A stretch of 64,000 bases of DNA from Zymoseptoria tritici IPO323 (lineage: Eukaryota > Ascomycota > Dothideomycetes > Mycosphaerellales > Mycosphaerellaceae), in NCBI RefSeq assembly GCF_000219625.1, contig NC_018201.1, positions 452,179 to 516,178 of the forward strand, read 5' to 3'. Of the stretch, positions 43,860 through 55,719 are shown in pieces. How positions within the stretch are numbered: the first letter of the stretch is position 1; every line of letters starts with the position of its first letter. The notes below the pieces were generated by a model. That model was not told the DNA's origin, ran no database searches, and worked only from the letters and a program-made list of their open reading frames with translations. Both the position numbers and the translations under genes were made by a program.

Positions 43860-46040
43860 CGTTACTATTAAGACTCGGCGCGCAATCGCTCCTCGAACTT
43901 TCTAGCCTCCTATATAAGGAGACCTAGCCGACATTCTTCTACTAAGACTCCTAAGACTCGCTAACACCCTCTATATACGACTCTACGTATACGAGCGACG
44001 ATATACGCGATATAGCATCTTCTAACCGTCCCCTAAGCCCTCCGGAAGACGTATACTCGCAGTTTTAGATACAACTACTACTAAGCTCGGATATACTAGA
44101 GCTAGAGCCGGCATTACTAATAGAGACTTAGGTTATTGCCCTAAGTAATAGGGATCCTACTAAGGAGGCTATATAGCGTAACGGTAACGACAATAACACT
44201 AGCTATATACTTATAAGAAGACGTATAAGAGCATTGTCGTTGTCGGCTAAGGGCGTAGTAGAGGTAACAATAACGCCGGCTAAACGAACGAGAGCCTCGA
44301 AGTCGGTAACCTTTAAACTTCCTCCTAGCTATATTAGTAGCGATATAGTAGTGCCTCGAATAGGCGGCATAGTAGCCTAAATGCTACCTAAAATAGTACC
44401 TTAGACGGCACCTAAGGGCACGTCTCGTACTGCTATAAATACTAATAAGAGGAAGGCCTAAGTAGCTAATAAAGCTACTAAACTAGCCGTTACGAGGGCT
44501 ATAGAGGTCGCCGCTAATAAAGGGCCTAAACTAGCTACTAAGCCGGCGCCGAAGAGGGCTCTAAAACTACTACTACTATCGTCTAATATTAATAGCAAGT
44601 TCTACGATCTATCTATTAATATAGCTAACTAACCTCGTCGTGTTTTTAGTGCCGTCCGACGACTATAGCGTAGACTAGGAGCCGTCTAAGGAAGTAGCTA
44701 ATTAGCCGACTTAGGACGAGTCGTCTTAGCCGACTTACTAATCCTTAACACCGGTAGCCGCAACAACTTCTAGCTCTACTACTAAACGCCGTAGGACTAA
44801 TAGCCCTAAGCGATATAAGATCCTTATCTTCTACTACATTATGTTTAATAATTAGGAGATTAGCCTACTTAATGCCGTATACACCGGTGAACGTATATAG
44901 TTATAAGGCTTACTAAACTTAGCGAGGTTAAAGGTAGTAGACTATACGAATAAATAGGGCCTAAGGAAGCGGCTTATTAGACGAGATAGCGTATTAACGG
45001 TACGTAAGTACGGCGATAAGGTTAACCTTACCGTAGAGTAGCCTAAAGACACTATAGTCCTTAGTTATATAGAGCAGCTAACTCCCTACATTATATACCT
45101 TAAGGGCTATCCTTTAATTAAGCTAGATATTATAGAGCGTTAGCACAACCTTCTACCGTCTACGAACGCTAGTGCTACCGCTATAGACTCCGACAACCTT
45201 ATGCTAGTCGAACTAGACTCTTAAGATACGCTAGTGCTAAAGGGCCGTAAGTCCGCTAACGACAAGAGCAAGGAGTTATATAAACAGACTAAGAGCTAGT
45301 TCCGTAAGCTTATTAACCTCTATAAGTATACAGATAGATTCTATAGCACCGGCTCTAGCAAGACGACTACGTAGATAGCCTACTTCGTGTAGCGTAGTAT
45401 GTACTATAGCCTCCTTACGAAGAACCTTTAAGACTAGAGCTACTATATTAAAGCTAACACTACAACATAGCATACTATGCTAACGTACATTATAGAGCAA
45501 GTCCTTTAGTAGAATAAGGACGCTATAAGGGGCAAGAAGAAGGTAGCAATAGAGCCGCTAATATAGCAACAACAACCGCATTATGCTCTACTACCTTACT
45601 AGCTAATGTAGATGCCGCAAATGTGGCCTTAACAGCCTACCTTACCGGTAGCTACCGTAGATACTTTATAACGTAGTAGTCCACTAGCCGCTACTATAAA
45701 ACAGGCTATAGATAATCTAGTTAACGTTAAGAAGTACTATTAATGGCTTAGTAAGAGGCAGCCGGTTATAGCCGAGCGGCTAAAGACAATTAGCGGTTAC
45801 CTTGCTACTAACTTCTAGTACATTACTATACTTAAGGAAGAGCCGGACTCGGTGTTAGCTATTAATGTAAAAGAGACTAGCATCCGGAGACAGCTATAGA
45901 GTAAGGAGAACATCTTAAAGTATGTCTACTTATTAGAGGCTATACTAGAGGTAGATCTATAAATATGTAAGGTAGTAGAAGTAGTAGAGTTAGCGGCGTT
46001 TATAGTAGAGTCGTTGTTCGAATTCTATTAGGGTTAGTAC
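43860..46040 (+). pseudogene. RepX gene family, copy 2 (heavily RIP-mutated)
   Basis: The paralogue of copy 1. From about 44680 one frame carries FNN-stop-EISLLNAVYTGERI, then LLNLARLKVVDYTNK, RKLINLYKYTDRFYSTGSSK, ATTIKQAIDNLVNVKKYY, RLKTISGYLATN and VKETSIRRQL. Copy 1 matches at GKKKV, IAERLK/MSERLK, KEEPDSVLA/KKEPDAVLA and VKETSIRRQL. The N-terminal part (about 44030-44640) is in another frame (LELEPALLIET, TPAKRTRASKSVTFKLPPSY, RAIEVAANKGPKLATKPAPK) and is basic and low-complexity; an intron or indel near 44650 must link the two. Cys residues of the copy 1 cluster appear as Tyr here (YKYTDRFYS against HKCTDRQCS), in keeping with TG to TA. Non-coding similarity to copy 1 continues to about 46230. 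Function unknown. Confidence 0.62.
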
Positions 46041-46284
46041 GTTTCCTCCGGAGCTAGCTCTTAACAACTACTACTCCGATCGCTTTAATATTATAATATA
46101 TTATAGCCTAATTTATTCGCTCGGCGCTCGTTTAGTTTTTATGTCGATTAACCGTTAGGTTATAATGTTATCGTCGTCGGCGATACGTATAGTTATTTAG
46201 AGTTTTCGAATTCGAGCTTATATAAGCTAAAGTTATACTTACTAGTCTATAGATTCTTACGTACGCGATAACTCTATAACTATA

Positions 46285-46650
46285 CTAGTAATTAATACTA
46301 TTCTTTTTTTACGCTTTACTAACGATAATAAGCTATAGCTCTATATAGTTACTATAATAATTACGCGATAGCTTTAATGCGAGGTATAGGTACAAAGTCG
46401 AAATAAGTTCGCCGCCGCTAGTAAGGCGCTAGTACGAGGACCCTAAGTTTTAGCGTATAATTCTACTTAGTACTAGATCTAATACTTTCTACTACGACCG
46501 CGTAGCCGCACTCCTTAAGCGTCTAAATAGAGGCACGCTATTACCGAGATCTATAAGCGCGGGCGCCGTTAAAAAAGAAACGGAGAGAATCGACCGCGTA
46601 ACGGTAAAGATATATACATCCCTAGTGTTCGTAGATCGAGGGGTAAGAAA
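46285..46650 (+). repeat. RepX 3' tail, second copy
   Basis: Matches 19780-20150 as listed there. It lies 250 bp after the RepX copy 2 coding region, suggesting it belongs to the same repeat unit. Confidence 0.6.
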
Positions 46651-46949
46651 TCCGAGCCGGATTTAAGAACCCTAAGAACCTTAAATTCCGCGAATTTCGA
46701 TATAACTAACTTATATTAATTATTATACTATAACAATATAACTAAATTCGCTAATTGTTTTTTTGTTTAATAGTATAGAGCGCGCGCTATACGATAAGTG
46801 TTATGTTTAGAGTATTTAAGGTGTACGTAGCTACGCGGTATAGAATCTAGCTAAGAGCGGGTACTCCTACTTCCCCGCGGAGGTAACGGATTTAGGGTTT
46901 TAGCCTTAAAGTTTATATACTTAGCAAATTCTTACAACTACTAACGACT

Positions 46950-48120
46950 CTTTAAGTACTAATATCGCGACGACGGAGGCTCGTAAAAAATAAGCGAGCA
47001 CAAAGGGCTCTAAGAGCAAGATAAGGGCTTTCGATTAAGCCTACGATAATAGGAATCGGCTCGTTAGGGGCTAAGATATAGCCCTCGAGGGCTACTATAA
47101 TATATAATAGGCTTTAAACAACGCTATATAGTTAACTCGATAGTCCTAATGCTTATAAGCTATAGCTATAAAGTCTATAAACTACTAGCTCTAGTTGTCC
47201 TCGCTATAGGTCGGTATAAGATGTACATACCTTCGTATCTAGTGCTTTATTAGCTTAAACGTCTTCTTAATAGGGTTGTAGTCTAGTAAATAAGGTAGAA
47301 GGAACAGTAGCCTTACGCTATACTTATAGTATATCTACTAGATCCTTATACGCTCGTATATTGCATAGTTATCTATAATAAGGACTAAGCGAGGGCTAGG
47401 GAATAGAGTCATTCGTAGTATTCCTATAGTCTATAGCTATAATAGGAAGTCCTTAGTCTTTATACTACCTTACTTAATTAATGGCTCCGGAAGATAGCTA
47501 TCTATTATATATACCGGTAGGACGCTAAATCGCTCCGAGTAGTATAGGTATTTAATGTCCCTCGCCGGCTATCCTTTTAGAGCCTAGCCCCTTCTCCTTA
47601 GCGCTAGTTTATTACTAGTATATGTCTTATTAACGTATACTAGCTAAATAGCCTCTAGCTCTTATATCTATGCTTAGAACATAGCCCTTATAATGTCGTC
47701 TCGCTAAGTAGCACTACGTACAAGTAGTTTATATATAAAGTCCTTATCTATAAGGTAGCGAGCAATAGTCCTTATATTTACCTAGAGCGTAAACCGCTCG
47801 TAAACTAGCTCTTATAACTCCTTATACTACAACTACGAGCGTTCTATAAGATAGTCGAGAATAAAGTCCCTATGTTGTAGCTCGATAATGCGTGGCCGGC
47901 TACTAACATAAGGGCGGACGGTACTAGTAAGGTTAAATCGTTTAATGCGTACGTAGATTACGGTGCGAGAGCCTCTATTATCGTTTAAGAGTAGTTAAAC
48001 GATATCTAGGGGGGTCTAGCGGTCGAGAAGACATAATTCTATTAAATTCTCGTCTTGTCTCGTTAGGCGCATTAAGAGAAACCAGTAACCGCGATTACGC
48101 CGGAACGCGTTAGCGGATTT
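46950..48120 (-). pseudogene. Second Tc1-type DDE transposase relic, minus strand
   Basis: Read from about 48120 down: RPYVSSRPRIIELQHRDFIL, ELVYERFTL, TIARYLIDKDFIYKLLVRSA, RDDIIRAMF, LVYVNKTYTSNKLALRRRG, LVLIIDNYAIYE and DYNPIKKTFKLIK. These are the DDE_3 blocks found at 15930-17560, but from a different subfamily. The first catalytic block reads VNKT where VDET is expected, and the third reads NPIKKT where NPIEKT is expected. All three substitutions (D to N, E to K twice) are RIP-type TG to TA changes across codon borders. The frame is also stopped by TAG and TAA. Sequence after the 3' end (46740-46760) shares AATTAGCGAATTTA with the other relic. Confidence 0.85.
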
Positions 48121-49167
48121 CGGTGTTTAATAGCTAGAATTAAAGCTCTTAATAAGTTCTTTCGATTAATATACTCGCGAGTATAGTAATAGTAGTAGTT
48201 GTAGTGCTATAGTTGGTGGAAGATTTATTAAATCGCATGTTAGAGGAAGTTAGAGTTAAATTAAAAAGTCTTAGCGTCCCGATCCTTTTAACCGCTTAAA
48301 TATTCCTGTCCTAATCCGCCGAGCTACCGACAACTAAAGGTTTCTAAGGAACAGCAACCCTACTACCTCCTACACCGACAAGAACATTAACCGAGAACGT
48401 AGCATCGTACGCCGTTATAGGGCGTAGAGAGAGATTAGGAAAGACGGTAGATTTCCTAGGGAGTTACCGAGCATTAATCGACAACTAGGATAGAAAAGTA
48501 GTTAGTACGTACTCTAACAACAACAACGAATCTACGTCTACCGCGTACTAAACGCGGTAAGAAAAAAGAAAAAACAACCCCCTAGGATTCCTATTCCTAA
48601 TAGATATACGCGGTATGCTACGGCATAGGTCTAGCAAATGGAGTTGCCGACTACGACTATGCGGAAGAGCTCGATAATACCTAGGAATCGACCGAAGAAT
48701 AGAGACAGAGGTCGGGAACTTAGGAAGAACAGTAGGATACTACATTAAATCCTACGTAAACCTCTTTTGTCGAAAAACGGATGCCCGAACGACATTAGAG
48801 TCCATCTATTATACGCCCGGGCAACACCCTAGAATCTATTCCTTTTCGGTCTTCTAAACGATGCCGCTAGCTCTAGCTCCTTCGACTTCCTTCCTATGCC
48901 CTCCTATAGTAATTGTTCATTTATTCCTTTATCTATAGGCGTAATATATAAGGCCGTTGTCGTAAAAGTCGGTAAGACACCCTATCCTAAACATGTATCC
49001 ATTATAAGAGAAAGGAGACGACGAGAAGACGACGACGACGATATAATAATATAATAAAGATGCCTTTTTTTTTGTCGCAAAGAGTTTCTAGATAAGTCTT
49101 AACCCGCAAAACCTTTCTCTCTCTCTTATACCTACATATATAATAAGTAAGCTAGCAAGCTAGTAAG
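48121..49167. other. Partly RIP-mutated sequence left of element D
   Basis: CA and TG are present at moderate level. A (GAC)n run is at about 49028-49041. No gene could be read with confidence on either strand. The segment just before 49168 has TA-rich and CTAG-rich short repeats. It ends in GTAAG, the target duplication of element D. Confidence 0.45.
49163..49167 (+). repeat. Element D left target duplication (GTAAG)
   Basis: GTAAG, repeated at 62358-62362 directly after the 3' LTR. Confidence 0.85.
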
Positions 49168-49288
49168 TGTTGAAATACGGTAGCTAGCAATAGCTAGCTA
49201 GCTCCAAATAGTGTATATTAGGATATCTTCCTCTAAGTTAGTAGTTAGTTCTTTAATAAATTACTCTATTAATTATTTAATTTTAATA
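49168..49288 (+). repeat. Element D 5' LTR
   Basis: 121-bp direct repeat of 62237-62357, with differences mainly between CA/TG and TA. It carries a tandem TAGCTAGC-type motif near its start. Confidence 0.92.
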
Positions 49289-49303
49289 GGTTATAAGCCC
49301 GGG
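49289..49303 (+). other. Element D primer-binding site, initiator tRNA-Met half
   Basis: GGTTATAAGCCCGGG directly follows the LTR. The complement of the anticodon stem-loop of eukaryotic initiator tRNA-Met is GGTTATGAGCCC, so 11 of 12 bases match and the mismatch is a TG to TA change. Copia-group elements are known to prime from this internal half of initiator tRNA-Met. Confidence 0.72.
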
Positions 49304-49627
49304 TTTTGCGCACACTACACCTTAGTTGTTATCCTCTTTACGCACTCTACTATATACTTATATATCGCTACACCGAAATTTAAGATAATACCTTTTAAAA
49401 CCCTAAGATTAATTAACTACCTTTAATTGCCTCGGTTACGGGTTTACCCGCTATAAGGCTAGAAATTCGATAGCTAGATTTTAATAGCTAGCGCGGAAAA
49501 CTCTTTACGCTAATTTTACTAGCTACTTTAATTAATATACTAACCTCCTTACTATTGTAACGGAATTAAACGCTAATATAGATATTAGGACTAATATAAA
49601 GGGCCTTCCTCCTTTATCGAGAAAGAG

Positions 49628-49632
49628 GTATA
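49628..49632 (+). repeat. Element C left target duplication (GTATA)
   Basis: GTATA, repeated at 55995-55999 right after the second LTR of element C. Confidence 0.88.
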
Positions 49633-49907
49633 TGTTAGAGGCTAGTGCCTAAGGCTGCATCGGCTATGCCGATGCCTAGGCTAACGCCTAACGGACGAAC
49701 GCCGGTTCAGAAATCCACTAGGCCGAATCGGGAACAAGCTTCCTTTCGGCCGACTAGAAGGCTACGTATGCGCTAAGCGACGCTACGCGCATATATAGCT
49801 TATACTCGACGTTCCGTTGTTCTAGATAGATCTTCTTTTCGGTAGCTTTAGAATTTTATACATTCGGATCTGGACCTTTGTACGCAACTTCGGTTTAGAC
49901 CCTTACA
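49633..49907 (+). repeat. Element C 5' LTR
   Basis: 275 bp. It contains a perfect GCATCGGC-TAT-GCCGATGC hairpin near 49657-49675. Nearly identical to 55720-55994. Confidence 0.95.
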
Positions 49908-49919
49908 TTTTCTAAAGCT

Positions 49920-51260
49920 CGCTATCGAATAGATCCCTCGACGGAAATACCGCCTAAACTTTAGGCGTAGCTCGCTATAGAGATAGAGCGGATTCGAAAC
50001 GAATATCGCGCTGCTATCGTAGAGACCGAAGCTATATATAACGAACGACATCGAGCTAACGAGCTCGTATAACGCGAACTCGAGACAGTACGACGCGAAC
50101 TCGAGGCAGTACGACGCGAACTCGAGATACGTCTTAAACGAGCCGGAAAACGACCGGTATAACGGACGCCGGAAGCGAGTAGCTCTAGACTCGCCCTAGA
50201 AACAATCGAAACAATAACGACAGACATAAACACGACGAACATAACAAACATAAACGACGACTATATACCGAGACGCCCGAAAGAGCGTCTCCCGACACTA
50301 TAGACCTTTAGCGGCAAAAGATTAGAATAGGAAGACTAGCACCTCGCTGCCTTATCGAAGCTCGCTATCGATAAAGTAGCTATCGGTAAGGACTTCGACT
50401 AATTCCTCTACTTAATAAGTAGGCTCGAAGAGAGTACGGCGAGAATAGTAGGAACAACTATTAAGAACGCTCTCCGACTCGGGTAAGGTAACGCGAACGA
50501 TTTCCTCGAGTACCTAAACGGTATCTACAGCGATATAAACTAGTAACGACGAGCGCTACAAACCCTCTCGAGGATATAATAGGGCGACAACGAACCTATC
50601 GCGACCTACCTACCTCGATTTAAGGTAGTTCTCGCTAATGCGGGAATAGCCGAGACCCTCTCGCCGGACACGGAATCGGACCCGAAGCTCGAAGGTATTC
50701 GGATTACCCTTCTCGAGAACTCTCTTAACGAAGAGATGCGTAAGGCATTACTCCCGTTTGCCTTAAACCCGCCGGACAAGTACTTAACCTTTACGAGAAA
50801 CCTTCTTACTATCGGCAGATCGCTCGTAAACCTTCGTTTTCGGTCGAACATGTCTAGACCCTCCGCTCCCTGGGCGACCCTACTATCGATAGGGTTACGG
50901 GCGACCCTACCGCGAGAATCGAAAGACGAAATAGATTAGGAACCGACTCGATCTAACTAAGTCGAGTTAAGTAATAAGAAGAGAGCAAAGTAGGTTACGA
51001 GAGAAACAATATAGGCTCGAAGGGAATAAGGCCTTTATCTCCGTTACGGGATAAAAGGGCACCTTATCGCCGACTATACCTATCTTACTACCCGAAACCC
51101 GAACGCTATATAAGCTACGGTTAGTAAGGCCGAGCGCGAGATACGGGAAGTCTTTCTAGAGGAAGACAACGACTCGGTATCGGAAAACGAGTAGCCTCTA
51201 CGACAAGTCGTCCGTAGAGGCAGAGTTAGATACGAGCAGAAGTAGAGTAGAATATCTTTC
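49920..51260 (+). pseudogene. gag: Element C gag
   Basis: The frame starts inside the 5' LTR region and holds a charged coiled-coil-like stretch with a near repeat (RRELEAVRRELEIRLKRAGK), then the capsid-like region LEESTARIVGTTIKNALRLG, ANDFLEYLNGIYSDIN and YLPRFKVVLANAG, and the stop-free block IRITLLENSLNEEMRKALLP through FRSNMSRPSAPW. A zinc knuckle position is visible as YLRYGIKGHLIADYT, matching C-x2-C-x4-H-x4-C if three Tyr codons and one neighbour derive from Cys by RIP; this is uncertain. Stops are TAG/TAA. Confidence 0.8.
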
Positions 51261-51269
51261 GAGATATAA

Positions 51270-54200
51270 AAATAGAACGATCTCTTTTCTATACTTCCGC
51301 TATTATTAACGACGACGCACTTCGATTCTCTCTTATCGACAACGGTAGCTAATCGTATTGTCTAATAAACGAACGGTTAGCTAAGAAACTCCGGCTCCCG
51401 CAGATTCCTATTCCGAGACGAAAGGTTATCGGCGCGTAAGGATCCCCCTCGTAGAAGAAGGGAATCTCTTTTGTTACTAAGTTCTCTCTTAATGTCGGCG
51501 GGCACAAGTCTACGGCGTTTGCTTACGCTGTACCCGACCTATAAGAGGATCTTATTCTCGGAAGGCCCTATCTCTTTTACGAGAGTATATAAGTTATCGA
51601 GTCGACGAACCGTCTCGAGTTCCTTCTCGACGGTTTTTCGATACCTTACGAGACGCGGCCGATAGGTTCTACGAAGGCTAAGGCCGTTAGTAGAGCTACC
51701 TTTAGATACCTCGCTCGGTTATCTCGGAAACGAGATATTACTATCTTTACTACCTCCCTCGAAGATATCGAGAAGGCGTTACGTACGAAGAAAGCCCTTA
51801 CTCGTAAGGACATTGTCGAGAAGCTTCCTAAATACTACCGCCCCCGGATACGTACCTTTATCCAGGAAGGAGAGTAGTTACCGCCGTATCGACCCGGATT
51901 TAACTACGAGATCCTACTTACTACCGACAGCAACGGGAAACCTAGCGAACCTCCCTAGGGCCCTCTCTATAATATAACCCGGGACGAGCTTTTAGTCCTC
52001 CGGAAGGAACTATACTCACTCCTCGAGAAGGGCTATATTCGGTATAGTAAGTCCCCTACCGCTACGCCAGTTCTTTTCGCTAAGAAACCCGGCGGCGGCC
52101 TTCGTTTCTATATCGACTACCGTAGCCTAAACGCTATTACTTTAAAGGACCGTTTTCCCCTCCCGCTTATCCGAGAGACGCTTACGTCTCTTAGTAAAGC
52201 TAAGTAGCTTACGAAGCTCGACGTTTCTACCGCATTTTATCGGATCCGTATTACTAAAGGCGAAGAATAGAAGACTGCTTTCCGTACCCGCTACGGCTTG
52301 TTCGAGTAGAACGTTTGCCCCTTTAGTCTTACTAGCGCGCCGGCTACCTTCTAACGGTATCTAAACTAGATCCTACGCGACTTACTCGACGACTTTTATA
52401 CAGCCTATATCGACGACATCCTTATCTTCTCTTCCGGTACCCTTGCCGACTACCGGGAGAAGGTAACGTAGGTTTTATAACGTATCGAGGATAGCGAGCT
52501 TGTCCTAGATATATCGAAGTACGAGTTCGAGACTCGTACTACGAAGTACCTAGGATATATCGTCGAAGTAGGTATCGGCGTACGAATAGACCCCGCGAAG
52601 GTATAGGCTATCTGGGACTAGGATAGACCCCTAACTGTTCGCGGAGTCCGCTCGTTCCTCGGGTTCGCTAATTACTATAGGATGTTTATCCGCAAGTATA
52701 GCGATCTCGTTCGCCCTCTTACCGATCTTACGAAGAAGACGATAGGCTTTCGTTAGGGAGACGAACAGGACAAGGCCTTCGAGGATATTAAGGACGCTTT
52801 TATCTACGGACCTGTCCTAGCGAGCTACGACCCGGATAAGAAGACGCGAGTCGAGCCCGACTCTTCGGGCTAGGCGACGGGCGGTATACTACATTAATTC
52901 GATACGGCACTATAGACTTAGCGACCGGTAGCGTTCTTCTCGCAGCGATACGCTATTGCCGAGATTAACTACGACATCCACGACAAAGAACTCTTAGCTA
53001 TCGTTAAGTATTTAAAGGAATAGAATTCGGAACTACGCGGACTAAAGTACGAATTCGAGGTCCTTACGGATTATAAGAACCTCGAGCCTTTCTTTATTAA
53101 GAAGTCTCTTAACGAACGCCAAATCCGATAGAGCGAGTTCCTCGCGCCCTTCCGCATATTGTTAGTTTATCGCCCTAGAAAATAAGCTACCGTCCCGGAT
53201 ACGTTATCTCGACGGGAGTAGGACATACCGCGAGACGAATCCGACGATAGGCTACGTAGTCGAGAGGGAATCTTACTCGACTCTAGCCTAAAGACCTTCC
53301 CTACCGAGCTATCTACGCCTACTTCTCCCTTCCCGGACGATACCGAGTTATCGTAGCTTTAGACAGACGCTTTTTCGCTACCGTACGGAAATAGTTACTT
53401 ACGCGTACTCGAGGCCGTCGAACAAGGTTAACGGGCGTTCCCTATAGATCTTAACCTTAAGCTCTCTATCGGGGAATGCGATATACGGGACGGCCTACTT
53501 CGCTTTCGAGAACGGATCTAGCTACCTCTCTTCGAACCGCTAACGATAAGAGTTATCTAAACGACGTACGACTCGGTCCTCGGTAGACATACCGGACGCG
53601 ATGCTACTATCGACTTTCTATCTCGATAGTTCTTCTAGCCGGGAATAAATGCCGAAGTACGTAAGTTCGTACGAAACTATGCTACGTATAGGCAGACTAC
53701 TATTTAGAGAGAGAAGCGACGCGGGCTATTACGTCCCTTACCGATCCCGGAGCGCATTTAGACGGAGATATCGATAGACTTTGTTATAGACCTAGCGCCT
53801 AACGAGGAGGACGGCGCTACTACCCTCCTTATTGTTACGGATCGCCTCGGGAAAGGCACTATGCTCTTACGAGTCCCTCCTAGGCAGTTCGACGCTAAGG
53901 GCGTCGTAGAGCTCCTTATCGAACGCTACGTCGGCACATACTAGCTACCTACCGGTATTACGTCGGATCGAGGTGTTTAATTCGTTAACGCCCTCTAGAA
54001 AGAAGTATGCGAGCAGTTAGGTATCGTTCGGCGACTATCTACCGCGTACTACCTAGAGACCGACGGTTCTACCGAACAACGAAACTAGGAAGTCGAGACC
54101 TACTTACGGGCATTCGTTAGCTATAATTAAGGCGATTAGGGCAAGTGGCTCTCGCTCGTACAGATCGCCTTAGATTCGTACGTACCCTCTACGACGTAGG

Positions 54201-54870
54201 TCTCTCCCTTCTTCCTTATATACGGGTACTACCCGCGTACGATCGAGACTATTTCCGACACTATCGAGTCGCCTCGGAACCCTCGCGAGGAAGGTACGCA
54301 TATCGTTACTAAGCTATAATAGGCTCGCGAGTTCGCCGCTTTAGTAATAGCCGTAGCCTAGTAGTAGTAGGAGTACTATACGAACCGGTCCCGGAACGTC
54401 GCTACTAAGTACAAGGTCGGGGACAAGGTCTAGCTCTTACTTCGGAACATTAAGACGGACTAGCCTACGAAGAAGCTCGACTAGATTTACGCGAAGTATA
54501 CGGTTGTCCGTACTTTCGAGAGTATGCCCTACTTCGTCGAGCTCGATGTTCCTCGCGGTATTTATCCGAGGTTTTATACGTCGCTCTTACGATTAGTATA
54601 TAACGATGCGCTTCCGTCCTAGGTTGTTACGGATTCGTAGCCCGCCGCGATTCTTAACGATGCGGGAGACGAAGAATACGGTATAGAGGCTCTTCTACGC
54701 TGTCGTACAAGGCGCGTCGGCCGCGGCTATCGCCGGGAGGCTCTTATTAAGTAGGTAGGTTACGACCGACCTACTTAGGAACCTTTGCGCGAGTTTAAGG
54801 ATATAGTAGCTCTCGAGCGTTTCGAGACGCTCTACGGCGACGCGAATACGGTAGACGGTCCTACATAACC
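51270..54870 (+). pseudogene. pol: Element C pol with C-terminal chromodomain
   Basis: The RT region reads [72 protein letters not shown], then AYIDDILIFS at about 52403-52435 with the catalytic Asp pair intact. RNase H follows with SYDPDKKTRVEPDSSG and [17 protein letters not shown]. Integrase has GRHTGRDATIDFLSR, SIDFVIDLAP, ITSDRG and QRAFPIDL upstream. The chromodomain at about 54660-54840 reads EEYGIEALLRCRTRRVGRGY, RREALIK-stop-VGYDRPT-stop-EPL and RFETLYGD, with TAG at both conserved Trp positions. Chromodomains steer integration to heterochromatin. This makes C a chromovirus. Confidence 0.92.
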
Positions 54871-55700
54871 TTAAACTACGCGACGTTAGACTCCTTAGTC
54901 CGGTTCTTTGTTACGGGCCCTTACCTTTACCGGATACTAGATACGACTACTAGATACTAGATACGACTACTAGATACCTGTTTATCTATCGTACGGTATA
55001 AAACTACGACACCGCGCTCGGTGTACCGGACTTACCTTTGCGGGATACTAGATACGACTACTAGATACCTGTTTATCTATCGTACGATATAAAACTACGA
55101 CACCGCGCTCGCGGTGTACTAGACTCGACCCTCTTCCTTCGACAAAAGATAAGAATCTCGCAAAAGATTTAAGTCTTCCCCCTCTTAAACTTATAGTGAA
55201 CTATATCGACTATACAACGAAGCACTTAGAAGTCTACGACTTCCCGACCGGGTAAAACCTATAAGTTTAAGAGGAGCATTATAGAATAGAGGACCTATAT
55301 AACGCAATGGCGCATATAGTAACATATAGAGTATAACCCTACTTGCGACATAGGGTTAGCCGAACTACTTCTATACGCACCCTAAATAGCTAGCCGTTAG
55401 GCTACTATGTCTATTAGCCGCTTCGTTATCGGCCTAGACGTATCGACTAGTAGGTTGTATAAGGCGTCTTAAGAACGTGTAAATCTAAGCACATACAGAT
55501 TCCTAAAAAATATATACCTAACAATTTCCCGGAGGTTAAATAGCTAAGTAGAATAGACCCTTTACCTCCGGCTTTTTATAAGCTATAGAGTATAAGATTA
55601 GCGGGTTAGGAGGTAACGGAGCTAGATTTCTAGGAATAGGGTAGAATTTTAAGGCGGATTTAATAGTTACACCGGTTTTGCGATTGGGGGTAGGGATAGG
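54871..55700. repeat. Element C 3' non-coding region with direct and inverted repeats
   Basis: Between the chromodomain and the purine tract. A unit built of GGATACTAGATACGACTACT, then CTGTTTATCTATCGTACG, TATAAAACTACGACACCGCG is present twice (about 54920-55030 and 55031-55125), the first with an internal duplication of the TACTAGATACGAC motif. A perfect 16-bp inverted repeat, CCTCTTAAACTTATAG and its complement CTATAAGTTTAAGAGG, lies near 55183-55198 and 55259-55274, able to form a hairpin with a loop of about 60 bases. No coding frame was recognised. Confidence 0.75.
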
Positions 55701-55719
55701 GTAGGGGGGGGGGGGGTAT
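55701..55719 (+). other. Element C polypurine tract
   Basis: A purine tract with a G13 run (55704-55716) just before the 3' LTR, with further GGG motifs upstream (GGGGGTAGGGATAGGGTAGG). Confidence 0.75.
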
